Shown here piece by piece: positions 1 to 6,547 of a stretch of DNA of 47,307 bases (within the stretch, counting starts at the first letter, position 1; every line of letters begins with the position of its first letter). The stretch is from assembly GCA_014871665.1 (NCBI GenBank), contig WGSL01000009.1:1-47307 (forward strand), given 5' to 3'. Both the position numbers and the translations under genes were made by a program. The notes below the pieces were generated by a model that searched no databases, had not been told where the DNA came from, and was given only the letters and a program-made list of their open reading frames with translations. Origin of the DNA: Collinsella sp. (lineage in GTDB: Bacteria > Actinomycetota > Coriobacteriia > Coriobacteriales > Coriobacteriaceae).

Positions 1-358
1 CGCGGCAGTGGCCGACCTCGGCAGCGCGGGACTTGACAAACTCAACGACGGTACCGTTGTCGGTAACGGGGTCGGTGTTGGGCATGGCGCACACGCCGGT
101 AAAGCCGCCCTTGGCAGCTGCGCGGGTGCCGCTCTCAATGTCCTCTTTGACCTCGTAGCCGGGCTCGCGCAGGTGGACGTGCATGTCCACCAGGCCGGGG
201 ACGAGGTACTTGCCGGAAAGGTCGCGGACCTCGGCTCCCTCGACGGCGAGATTCTCGCCGACCTCGGCGATCTTGTCGCTGTCAATCAGGACGTCAACGA
301 CACCGTCAAGCTCGACGGACGGGTCGACGACGTGGGCATTCTTAAGAAGCAAGGCCAT
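1..358 (-). CDS. pyrC: Dihydroorotase, N-terminal part (cut by window edge)
   Basis: Catalyses the reversible cyclisation of carbamoyl-aspartate to dihydroorotate, step three of pyrimidine synthesis, in the cytoplasm. Only the first 119 codons are inside the window. The start is ATG at 358, with GGAGG eight bases before it. Residues 59-67 read DMHVHLREP, the metal-binding HxH signature of the amidohydrolase-type dihydroorotases, and MPNT follows at about 92-95, as in class I enzymes. The start lies inside the end of pyrB with a 17-nt overlap, so translation is probably coupled. It is the third gene of a pyrR-pyrB-pyrC operon. The family call is secure; the C-terminal half cannot be judged. 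Confidence 0.95.
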   Translation of the reverse strand, partial: MALLLKNAHVVDPSVELDGVVDVLIDSDKIAEVGENLAVEGAEVRDLSGKYLVPGLVDMHVHLREPGYEVKEDIESGTRAAAKGGFTGVCAMPNTDPVTDNGTVVEFVKSRAAEVGHCR

Positions 359-1286
359 TATCGGCACCTCCAAGCAGCAGATACAGGATAGCCATACGCA
401 CGCAGATACCGGCGTAGACCTGCTCCAGGATGACGGAGCGTTGCGGGTGGTCGGCCATATAGGAATCGAACTCGACGCCGCGGTTGATGGGGCCCGGGTG
501 GCAGATAATCGCGTCGGGCTTCATGAGCTTCTCGCCGTCCTTGGTCAGACCGAAGAGCTTGTGGTACTCACTAATGGTCGGGAACGGGGCACCCTCGAGA
601 CGCTCCTGCTGCACGCGCAGCATGTAAACGACGTCCAGCTCGGGCAGGACGGAATCGAGGTCGCTCGTCACGTGGTCGCAGCCCAGGACCTCGGGCGCCG
701 GCGGCAGCAGCGTGCCGGGGGCGACGGCGTAGGTCTCGCAGCCCATGATCTTAAGGGCGGGAATCAGCGAGCCGCAGACGCGGGAGTGCGCGATATCGCC
801 GACGACGGCGACCTTCAGACCGTGGAAGTCACCCTTGTGCTCCCAGATGGTGTACAGGTCGAGCAGGGCCTGCGTGGGATGGTTGTGCTTGCCGTCACCG
901 GCGCAGATGACGCTCGCGGGCGAGTTCTGCGTGACGATGTAGGGAGCACCGGCGTGCTTATCGCGCACGACGATGCAGTCGATCTTGTAGGCGTTGAGGG
1001 TCTCGACGGTGTCGACGAGGCTCTCGCCCTTGACCGTGGAGGTCGAGGAGCCGCCAAAGTTGAGGCTGTCGGCCGAAAGACGCTTCTCGGCGAGCTCGAA
1101 GGAGCTGCGGGTGCGCGTCGAGGGCTCGTTGAACATGTTGACGATGGTCTTGCCCTTGAGCGTGGGGACCTTCTTGATGGCACGCTCGTTGACCTCGGAG
1201 AACGCCTTGGCGGTCTCGAGGATGAGCTTGATGTCCTCTTCGGAGTACTCGGTAATGTCGATCAGGTGCTTATGGTTGAACGCCAC
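342..1286 (-). CDS. pyrB: Aspartate carbamoyltransferase catalytic chain
   Basis: Transfers the carbamoyl group to aspartate, the committed step of pyrimidine synthesis. The carbamoyl-phosphate loop STRTR is at about residues 56-60, HPTQALLDL at about 136-144, and HPGPINRG near the C-terminus, all typical of the catalytic chain. Length is about 314 residues, normal for the family. I place the start at GTG 1286 because a full GGAGGTGA Shine-Dalgarno lies eight bases upstream. The alternative GTG at 1298 gives four more residues but sits directly on that Shine-Dalgarno and overlaps the pyrR stop. No pyrI regulatory-chain gene is visible. Second gene of the pyr operon. Confidence 0.96.
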   Translation of the reverse strand: MAFNHKHLIDITEYSEEDIKLILETAKAFSEVNERAIKKVPTLKGKTIVNMFNEPSTRTRSSFELAEKRLSADSLNFGGSSTSTVKGESLVDTVETLNAYKIDCIVVRDKHAGAPYIVTQNSPASVICAGDGKHNHPTQALLDLYTIWEHKGDFHGLKVAVVGDIAHSRVCGSLIPALKIMGCETYAVAPGTLLPPAPEVLGCDHVTSDLDSVLPELDVVYMLRVQQERLEGAPFPTISEYHKLFGLTKDGEKLMKPDAIICHPGPINRGVEFDSYMADHPQRSVILEQVYAGICVRMAILYLLLGGADNGLAS

Positions 1287-1290
1287 GGTA

Positions 1291-1875
1291 CTACTCACCT
1301 CCCAGCGGCGCGGAGCCCACGTGGGAACCCGGCGCGACGTCGTTAATCTCGACAGCGGTGTGGCCGTCGACTTCCTTCATATATAGGTGCACGTTCTCCT
1401 CATGCGACGAGGGAACGTTCTTGCCGACAAAGTCCGGCGAGATGGGGAGCTCGCGGTGGCCGCGGTCAACGAGGACTGCCAGCTCAATGCGGCTCGGACG
1501 GCCCAGGTCCATGACGGCGTCTAGAGCGGCGCGGATGGTACGACCCGTGTACAGGATGTCGTCCACCAAAACGACGCGTTTGCCATCGACGCTGAAGGGA
1601 ATGTTGGTGGCGTGGATCGCGGGAGCGAAATTGGTAGCGTAGTCATCGCGGTAGAAGCTGATATCGAGGCTGCCGAGCGGAACGTCGACGCCCTCGATCT
1701 CCTTGATCTCCTCGGCGAGCTTCTTTGCCAGAAGGTCGCCGCGCGTGACGATGCCGACCAGAGCGAGGTCTTCACAGCCCTCGTTGCGCTCGAGAATCTC
1801 GTGCGCGATGCGGGTCATCGCTCGATTGACGGCGGTCTCGTCCATGATGACCGCCTTGGGGGAAGTCGTGCCCAT
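1291..1875 (-). CDS. pyrR: PyrR bifunctional regulator / uracil phosphoribosyltransferase
   Basis: PyrR senses UMP/UTP and binds pyr mRNA leaders to control attenuation; it also has uracil phosphoribosyltransferase activity in many species. The PRPP-binding loop VVLVDDILYTGRT is at residues 101-113, and the 194-residue length is only slightly above the usual 180. The start ATG 1875 has AAGGAG four bases before it. It is the first gene of the pyrR-pyrB-pyrC operon, and the untranslated leader upstream carries an attenuator-like structure (1915-2011), which fits autogenous control by this protein. That regulatory link is inferred from position and RNA shape. Confidence 0.95.
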   Translation of the reverse strand: MGTTSPKAVIMDETAVNRAMTRIAHEILERNEGCEDLALVGIVTRGDLLAKKLAEEIKEIEGVDVPLGSLDISFYRDDYATNFAPAIHATNIPFSVDGKRVVLVDDILYTGRTIRAALDAVMDLGRPSRIELAVLVDRGHRELPISPDFVGKNVPSSHEENVHLYMKEVDGHTAVEINDVAPGSHVGSAPLGGE

Positions 1876-1914
1876 CGATCTCCTTCCTCACATGTCTTGA
1901 CTGCTGACACAGTC

Positions 1915-1955
1915 AAAAAAATAGATGCCCGACCGCTTAAAGCGGACCAGACACC
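1915..1955 (-). terminator. Candidate intrinsic terminator in the pyrR leader
   Basis: Read on the minus strand, GGUGUC (1955-1950) pairs with GGCAUC (1929-1924). Inside it is a weaker UGG/UCG segment, then CCGCU-UUA-AGCGG, and the hairpin is followed by UAUUUUUUU (1923-1915). This is a recognisable factor-independent terminator about 40 bases before the pyrR start. Its 5' arm shares 6-7 bases with the 3' arm of the larger hairpin at 1949-2004, so the two cannot both form fully. That is the layout expected of an attenuator. Folding was done by eye. Confidence 0.6.
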
Positions 1956-2004
1956 CACAGGAAAGGCTGCTCTTTGGCAGCTATGTAATTCCATGTGGGT
2001 ATCT
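1949..2004 (-). promoter_or_regulatory. Putative PyrR-binding hairpin in pyr leader RNA
   Basis: On the minus strand AGAUACCCACA (2004-1994) pairs with UGUGGGUGUCU (1959-1949) over 11 pairs, one of them a wobble. GGAA/UUCC continues the stem. After an asymmetric internal loop, GCUGC/GCAGC closes a six-base loop, CAAAGA (1976-1971). Bacillus PyrR sites have a lower stem, a 5'-side internal bulge, a short upper stem and a CNGNGA hexaloop. The shape matches, and the loop differs only at the third base. The bulge here is not purine-rich. A competing small hairpin, GGGUA/UACCC, is possible at 1997-2011. Confidence 0.5.
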
Positions 2005-2029
2005 CGTACCCCTTTAATGGTCAAGGGAT

Positions 2030-2058
2030 AGTGTAGCCAACCTCGGGCTTAATTGCGA
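2030..2058 (-). promoter_or_regulatory. Possible pyr operon promoter (weak)
   Basis: TACACT on the minus strand (2035-2030) is the best -10 candidate upstream of the leader hairpins. The -35 position 17 bases further up is only TCGCAA, three of six matches. Transcription from here would give a leader of about 150 bases holding both the putative PyrR hairpin and the terminator. The TTGACC at 2025-2020 has no good -10 at the right distance and would start transcription inside the hairpin, so I prefer TACACT. Confidence 0.3.
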
Positions 2059-2128
2059 GCATAAATACAGAGCAATCCGTAAACGGAGCCCAATGCTCCA
2101 TAAACCTATATATATTTGTGGGACGAGC

Positions 2129-2157
2129 TTGAAAACGCACGCACGAGCTGGCATAAT
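2129..2157 (+). promoter_or_regulatory. Sigma70-type promoter, distal to rpmB
   Basis: TTGAAA (2129-2134) and CATAAT (2152-2157) are separated by exactly 17 bases, a good housekeeping promoter. Transcription would begin near 2164, leaving about 160 bases before rpmB. That stretch has three small possible hairpins: TGGCG/CGCCA, AGAG/CTCT and CTGTG/CACAG. It could give rpmB a long leader, serve as a second rpmB promoter, or drive a small RNA. No credible ORF starts here that does not run into rpmB out of frame. Confidence 0.5.
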
Positions 2158-2240
2158 CCCCTCTGCTGCACGCAAATCGGATCTACGTCCAGGGCCGTGG
2201 CGTGGGCACTATCGCCAAAAGAGGAATATCTCTGTGTAGA

Positions 2241-2272
2241 TTGCGCACAGGGAGCGACTTCTGTGCTATAGT
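2241..2272 (+). promoter_or_regulatory. Proximal rpmB promoter with extended -10
   Basis: TGC-TATAGT at 2264-2272 is an extended -10 element. A TTGCGC at 2241-2246 lies 20 bases upstream, too far for a standard -35, so the TG extension probably carries the recognition. The transcript would start about 45 bases before the rpmB ATG. Confidence 0.55.
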
Positions 2273-2326
2273 TCAGGCTTGTTTGTTAACGCGACATGTT
2301 CGTTTGTCGCCCAAGGAGGGTCAGTT

Positions 2327-2515
2327 ATGTCCAAAGTTTGCGAAGTTTGCGGTAAGCACCCCGTTGCCGGTCGCTCCATCAGCCACTCTCACCGCGTCAC
2401 CAACCGTAAGTTCCGCCCCAACATCCAGCGCGTCTACGTCGTCGTCGATGGTCACCGTCGCAAGATGAACGTTTGCTCCACCTGCCTCAAGTCTGGCAAG
2501 GTTGCGCGCTCCTAA
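2327..2515 (+). CDS. rpmB: 50S ribosomal protein L28
   Basis: Small basic protein of the large ribosomal subunit, 62 residues, beginning MSKVCEVCGKHP. It carries two CxxC pairs (Cys5/Cys8 and Cys50/Cys53), so this is the zinc-binding C+ form of L28. The start ATG 2327 has AAGGAGGG seven bases upstream. A longer reading frame from 2279 is rejected because its extra residues are not L28-like and lack a ribosome-binding site. It is a single-gene unit with its own promoter and a terminator at 2584-2615. It diverges from the pyr operon. Confidence 0.97.
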   Translation: MSKVCEVCGKHPVAGRSISHSHRVTNRKFRPNIQRVYVVVDGHRRKMNVCSTCLKSGKVARS

Positions 2516-2583
2516 ATAAGGTCTTACCAACAAGTACCTCGGACTCTCCGGGTCAAAGACCTCGCGTTCATATAGAACTTACC

Positions 2584-2615
2584 AAAGGCACCCTCCCCAA
2601 TGAGGGCGCCTTTTT
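2584..2615 (+). terminator. Intrinsic terminator of rpmB
   Basis: GGC-A-CCCTC pairs with GAGGG-C-GCC around the loop CCCAAT, preceded by AAA and followed by five T. The loop and right arm include CCCCAATGAG, a 10-mer also present at the outer end of the right inverted repeat of the neighbouring RAYT element (3647-3656). Confidence 0.8.
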
Positions 2616-2618
2616 GCA

Positions 2619-2669
2619 CTCATTGGGGACAGACTTACATGAGTGTTTTCACGCATTTGGGACAGACAT
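2619..2669 (+). repeat. Left inverted repeat of the RAYT element
   Basis: Starts CTCATTGGGGACAGAC and ends TTTGGGACAGACAT. It matches the reverse complement of 3606-3656 except for two bases. CACTCAT (2617-2623) and ATGAGTG (2639-2645) can pair to give a REP-like hairpin. It begins four bases after the rpmB terminator T-run. Confidence 0.8.
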
Positions 2670-2700
2670 TACGCATGCCGCCAGCGGTTCGGCCCCTGCC

Positions 2701-3477
2701 TCACGCAGCCTCCCTCCAGCCTACGGTGGCCTTGGTCACGCTTGTAGCGCCGATGCCGGTGATACGGGCAATTTGCTTGACCGTGAGATGTGCCCGCCTG
2801 AGCCTCAGCAGACACGCATCACGATCGGGGCGTGGCAGGGCCTTGAGCAGCGCAGGATCTATGCTCGGAAGGACTTCGCGCGCAACGGAAAGAGCATCCT
2901 CATCGAGGATCCGTCGGCGTGGAAGAATCTCAACTGACCAGATCCGCCCGGCAACTTCCTTAAGATGCTCACTATAGTGACGAGACCCCCCGACAATATC
3001 GAGCATAGGGGCCGCATCGCAGATGTCAAAGGGATCATAGCCCAGCTGGTATGCCCTAAAGCTTGACCAGCGGTATGCTTCGAGAGAGTCGATCGCACCT
3101 TTCACAGGATTGAGATGGATATAATCGAGTAGCTGCACCGCCTGTGTGTCCGACTCAACCGCAACACGCGAATAGCGATTGTCAAACAGATGGCCCGTTC
3201 TTCCCGTTTTCCCATTGAAATACTTAGCATACGCCGTCAGTGCGCACTGCATTGCCTTTGAAAGGTTGTCATATGGGTCATCAACCATCAAATGGAAGTG
3301 GTTGTCCATAAGGCACCAAGCCAACACTGCCACTTTATGGCGTGCAAACCTGTCCGAGATGTCCGATAAGAAACGATATCGGTCAGAGTCATCTTCAAAA
3401 ATAATCTGTTTGGAGTTGCCACGGTCAAAGACGTGGTAATAGCCGGTGAGCGAAACGGCGCGGGCACATCGGGGCAT
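2701..3477 (-). CDS. REP-associated tyrosine transposase (Y1/HUH, TnpA-REP family)
   Basis: Single-strand DNA nuclease/transposase of 258 residues. The Y1 fold is shown by YYHVFDRGN at residues 13-21, the metal-binding HFH (His60, His62) and Tyr119 in LDYIHLNP, the expected catalytic tyrosine. The C-terminus (about 230-258) reads LTVKQIARITGIG, a helix-turn-helix common in this subfamily. Start ATG 3477 is chosen over 3492 because AAAGGAGAG lies just upstream of it and overlaps the earlier codon. The frame is intact and all catalytic residues are present, so it may be active. It lies within matching inverted repeats. Confidence 0.9.
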   Translation of the reverse strand: MPRCARAVSLTGYYHVFDRGNSKQIIFEDDSDRYRFLSDISDRFARHKVAVLAWCLMDNHFHLMVDDPYDNLSKAMQCALTAYAKYFNGKTGRTGHLFDNRYSRVAVESDTQAVQLLDYIHLNPVKGAIDSLEAYRWSSFRAYQLGYDPFDICDAAPMLDIVGGSRHYSEHLKEVAGRIWSVEILPRRRILDEDALSVAREVLPSIDPALLKALPRPDRDACLLRLRRAHLTVKQIARITGIGATSVTKATVGWREAA

Positions 3478-3605
3478 AATCTCTCCTTTCAAAACTGAAC
3501 AGGCAACACCTAAAAGGAGAGAAGGAACGCGAAATGCTGAGCCTGTGACCTATTTATATCCAATGATCGGCAAAAACAGGTTCAGAACGGCAAAATGGCA
3601 AAACG

Positions 3606-3656
3606 ATGTCTGTCCCAAATGAGTGAAAGCACTCATGTAAGTCTGTCCCCAATGAG
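3606..3656 (-). repeat. Right inverted repeat of the RAYT element
   Basis: Reverse-complement partner of 2619-2669. It carries GTCTGTCCC twice, as GTCTGTCCCAAATGAG and GTCTGTCCCCAATGAG. AGCACTCAT and the outer CCAATGAG can base-pair across the motif. It lies 129 bases upstream of the transposase start and about 30 bases before the adhE repeat region. Confidence 0.8.
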
Positions 3657-3680
3657 CGGGGAGATGGAGCAGGCAGATAG

Positions 3681-3720
3681 TTTTAGTTGAAACGGTTCAT
3701 TTGATTGAAGCGTTTTAGTT
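3681..3720 (+). promoter_or_regulatory. Candidate operator repeats upstream of adhE
   Basis: Two copies of TTGAARCG (3687-3694 TTGAAACG; 3705-3712 TTGAAGCG) lie 18 bases apart, and two copies of TTTTAGTT (3681-3688 and 3713-3720) lie 32 bases apart. The first includes the palindrome TGAA-ACGG-TTCA (3688-3699). The core resembles LacI/CcpA-type sites. It also matches the inner eight bases of a Rex site, but not the outer ones. Rex often controls adhE elsewhere. The regulator cannot be named from the sequence. Confidence 0.35.
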
Positions 3721-3760
3721 TGTCTTTTACGGGAATCTGACCGTTCACCGAATTATTTCT

Positions 3761-3769
3761 TGCTATCAT
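3761..3769 (+). promoter_or_regulatory. adhE promoter, extended -10
   Basis: TGC-TATCAT (3761-3769) is an extended -10 with no clear -35 at 17 bases. The transcript would begin about 35 bases before the adhE ATG. Identical TGC-TATCAT is used at the rpsB promoter. Confidence 0.5.
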
Positions 3770-3809
3770 GCATCTTGTAGGGTAAATCTCCGATCGCAAG
3801 GAGACACAA

Positions 3810-6458
3810 ATGGTGAAAAAGTCACCGGAAAACACTACTCCCGCAATTGTGGACAACGTAGAGGCGCTTGAGGCTAAGCTCGCTCAGATGCGAGAGGCCC
3901 AGGCGCTTTTTGCTACGTACACGCAGGAGCAGGTCGACAAGATCTTCTATGAGGCCGCCATGGCCGCCAACAAGGCTCGTATCCCGTTGGCGAAGATGGC
4001 CATCGAGGAGACCGGCCGCGGCGTTCTTGAGGACAAGGTCATCAAGAACCACTACGCCGCAGAGTACATCTATAACGCTTACAAGAACACCAAGACCTGT
4101 GGTGTCCTGGAGCGCGACGAGGCTTACGGCATCACCAAGATCGCCGAGCCTATCGGCATCGTGGGCGCCGTCATCCCGACGACCAACCCCACCTCCACCG
4201 CGATCTTCAAGACGCTGATCTGCCTGAAGACCCGCAACGCCATCATCATCTCCCCGCACCCGGCTGCCGCCAAGTGCACCATCGCCGCCGCCAAGCTCGT
4301 GCTTGACGCCGCCGTCAAGGCCGGCGCCCCCGAGGGCATCATCGGCTGGGTCGATGTCCCCTCCATCGAGCTGACCAACATGGTCATGCGCGACGTCGAC
4401 ATCATCCTCGCCACCGGTGGCCCGGGCATGGTCAAGGCCGCTTACTCCTCGGGCAAGCCCGCCCTGGGCGTTGGCGCCGGTAACACCCCGGTCGTCATCG
4501 ACGACACCGCCGACGTGCTGCTCGCCGTCAACTCCATCATCCACTCCAAGACCTTCGACAACGGCATGATCTGCGCTTCCGAGCAGTCCGTGACCGTCAT
4601 CGACACCATCTATGACCAGGTTAAGGCCGAGTTCCAGAAGCGCGGCTGCTACTTCGTCAAGCAGGGTGCCGAGATGGAGGCCCTGCGTGCCGCCATGTTC
4701 AAGAACGGCGCTCTCGATCACCGCATCCCCGGCATGGCCGCCGCCAAGATCGCCGAGCTCGCCGGCATCGAGGTTCCCGCCAAGACCAAGATCCTGATCG
4801 CCGAGGTCACCTCCACCGACCCCGCCAAGGAGGAGTTCTCCCACGAGAAGCTCTCCCCGGTCCTGGCCATGTACCACGCCAAGGACTTCCAGGAGGCCGT
4901 CGACAAGGCCGAGCACCTGGTGCTCGCCGGTGGCCCGGGCCACACCGCCTCTCTGTACGTGCACCCCGCCCAGGCCGAGAAGATCAGCCTGTTCGAGCAC
5001 GTCATGAAGGCCTGCCGTATCGTCATCAACACCCCGTCCTCGCACGGCGGCATCGGTGACCTGTACAACTTTGGCATGAAGCCGTCTCTGACCCTGGGCT
5101 GCGGCTCCTGGGGCGGCAACTCCGTCTCCGAGAACGTTGGGGTGAAGCACTTGATCAACGTTAAGACTGTGGCCGAGCGCCGTGAGAACATGCTGTGGTT
5201 CCGCGCTCCCGAGAAGGTCTACTTCAAGAAGGGTTCCACGCCCGTCGCCCTCGACGAGCTGGGCAACGTCATGGGCAAGAAGCGCGCCTTCATCGTCACC
5301 GACCAGTTCCTCTTCAAGAATGGCAACACCCGCGCCATCGAGGCCAAGCTCGACGAGATGGGCATCGCCCACGACTGCTTCTACGACGTCGAGCCCGATC
5401 CGTCGCTGCAGTGCGCACGTCGCGGCGCCAAGCAGATGGCCCTCTTTGAGCCGGACGTCATCATCGCCGTCGGCGGTGGCTCCGCTATGGACGCCGGCAA
5501 GATCATGTGGATGATGTACGAGCACCCCGAGTGCAAGTTTGAGGACATGGCCATGGACTTCATGGACATCCGCAAGCGTATCTTCACCTTCCCCGAGATG
5601 GGCAAGAAGGCCTACTTCGTCGCCGTCCCGACCTCCTCGGGTACCGGCTCCGAGTGCACGCCGTTCGCCATCATCACCGACAAGGAGACCGGCATCAAGT
5701 GGCCGCTCGCCGACTACGCGCTGCTCCCCAACATGGCTATCGTCGACGCCGACAACTGCATGACCGCCCCGCGCGGCCTGACCGCTGCCTCCGGCATCGA
5801 CGTCATGACCCACGCCATCGAGTCCTACGTCTCCATCATGGCTTCCGACTACACCAAGGGCCTCTCCGAGCGCGCTGCCAAGCTCGTCTTTGAGAACCTG
5901 CCCTCCAGCTTCACGAACGGCGCCAAGGACCCGCACGCCCGCGAGGAGATGCACAACGCCTCCTGCATGGCCGGTATGGCCTTCGCCAACGCCTTCCTGG
6001 GCCTCAACCACTCCATGGCTCACAAGCTCGGCGCTTTCCATCACCTGCCCCACGGCATCGCTAACGCCGTCATCCTGACCCGCGTCATGCGCTACAACGC
6101 CGCCGAGGCTCCCGTCAAGATGGGTACCTTCTCCCAGTATCCTTACCCCAACGCGCTGCACAACTACGCCGAGATGGCCAAGTACTGCGGCATCGAGGGC
6201 AAGGACGACAAGGAGGTCTTCGAGAACTTCATCACGAAGCTCGAGGAGCTCAAGGACTTCATCGGTGTCAAGAAGACCATCGCCGACTACGGTGTTGACG
6301 AGCAGTACTTCCTCGACACCCTCGACGAGATGACCGAGCAGGCATTCAACGACCAGTGCACCGGCGCTAACCCGCGCTACCCGCTCATGAGCGAGATCAA
6401 GGAGCTCTACCTGGACGCCTACTACGGCCGCGAGCCCCAGGACTACGCCGTCTGCTAG
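3810..6458 (+). CDS. adhE: Bifunctional acetaldehyde-CoA / alcohol dehydrogenase
   Basis: Reduces acetyl-CoA to acetaldehyde and then ethanol, reoxidising two NADH during fermentation; such proteins form cytoplasmic filaments (spirosomes) in other bacteria. The N-terminal half is a CoA-acylating aldehyde dehydrogenase with the catalytic Cys255 in GMICASEQSV. The C-terminal half, from about residue 460, is an iron-dependent alcohol dehydrogenase with GGGSAMDAGK, a GIDVMTHAIESY segment and the histidine-rich iron site HSMAHKLGAFHHLPHG. Length is 882 residues, normal for AdhE. Start ATG 3810 has AAGGAG six bases upstream. It has its own promoter and ends before a strong GC hairpin at 6477-6515. 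Confidence 0.97.
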   Translation: MVKKSPENTTPAIVDNVEALEAKLAQMREAQALFATYTQEQVDKIFYEAAMAANKARIPLAKMAIEETGRGVLEDKVIKNHYAAEYIYNAYKNTKTCGVLERDEAYGITKIAEPIGIVGAVIPTTNPTSTAIFKTLICLKTRNAIIISPHPAAAKCTIAAAKLVLDAAVKAGAPEGIIGWVDVPSIELTNMVMRDVDIILATGGPGMVKAAYSSGKPALGVGAGNTPVVIDDTADVLLAVNSIIHSKTFDNGMICASEQSVTVIDTIYDQVKAEFQKRGCYFVKQGAEMEALRAAMFKNGALDHRIPGMAAAKIAELAGIEVPAKTKILIAEVTSTDPAKEEFSHEKLSPVLAMYHAKDFQEAVDKAEHLVLAGGPGHTASLYVHPAQAEKISLFEHVMKACRIVINTPSSHGGIGDLYNFGMKPSLTLGCGSWGGNSVSENVGVKHLINVKTVAERRENMLWFRAPEKVYFKKGSTPVALDELGNVMGKKRAFIVTDQFLFKNGNTRAIEAKLDEMGIAHDCFYDVEPDPSLQCARRGAKQMALFEPDVIIAVGGGSAMDAGKIMWMMYEHPECKFEDMAMDFMDIRKRIFTFPEMGKKAYFVAVPTSSGTGSECTPFAIITDKETGIKWPLADYALLPNMAIVDADNCMTAPRGLTAASGIDVMTHAIESYVSIMASDYTKGLSERAAKLVFENLPSSFTNGAKDPHAREEMHNASCMAGMAFANAFLGLNHSMAHKLGAFHHLPHGIANAVILTRVMRYNAAEAPVKMGTFSQYPYPNALHNYAEMAKYCGIEGKDDKEVFENFITKLEELKDFIGVKKTIADYGVDEQYFLDTLDEMTEQAFNDQCTGANPRYPLMSEIKELYLDAYYGREPQDYAVC

Positions 6459-6476
6459 TTTTTAGCACGGTTTTTT

Positions 6477-6515
6477 GCGGCGGGGGTGCACGGGTGTTTC
6501 ACACGCCCCCGCCGT
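6477..6515 (+). terminator. Strong GC hairpin after adhE (no T-run)
   Basis: GGCGGGGGTG pairs with CACGCCCCCGCC-type sequence over ten or more pairs, starting about 20 bases after the adhE stop. It has no T-run on the 3' side, so it may end transcription partially, protect the adhE 3' end, or separate expression of adhE from the downstream kinase-like gene. Confidence 0.5.
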
Positions 6516-6547
6516 CGCTTCTATCGCATCGTTGAAAGGATGCAACC

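Larger units (their letters stand above)
1876..2326. other. Intergenic region between divergent pyrR and rpmB
   Basis: 451 bases without a gene. On the minus side it holds the pyr leader (terminator, PyrR-like hairpin, weak promoter). On the plus side it holds two promoters for rpmB. AT-rich DNA around 2060-2120 (AAACCTATATATATTTG) separates the two. No tRNA or credible short ORF was found. Confidence 0.7.
2619..3656. mobile_element. RAYT-type element: Y1 transposase gene between 51-bp inverted repeats
   Basis: A HUH-superfamily Y1 transposase gene (2701-3477, minus) lies between near-identical 51-bp inverted repeats at 2619-2669 and 3606-3656, with two mismatches by eye. Each end holds two related motifs, CATTGGGGACAGAC and CATTTGGGACAGAC, and the outer motif is bracketed by CACTCAT/ATGAGTG and can fold as a hairpin. 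This is how REP-associated tyrosine transposases and their repeats are built. No clear target duplication was seen. The unit sits between the rpmB terminator and the adhE control region. Confidence 0.75.

Noticed and set aside
2202..2468. 88-codon frame overlapping rpmB
   Set aside because: Out of frame with rpmB over most of its length, and without a good Shine-Dalgarno.
3681..3720. Rex operator upstream of adhE
   Set aside because: Only the inner TGAA-N4-TTCA matches; the outer bases do not, so a named Rex site is not claimed.
3822..6161. 779-codon open frame antisense to adhE
   Set aside because: Lies fully opposite adhE, has Gly/Asp/Val/Leu-biased composition typical of GC-rich antisense frames, and has no domain or ribosome-binding site.
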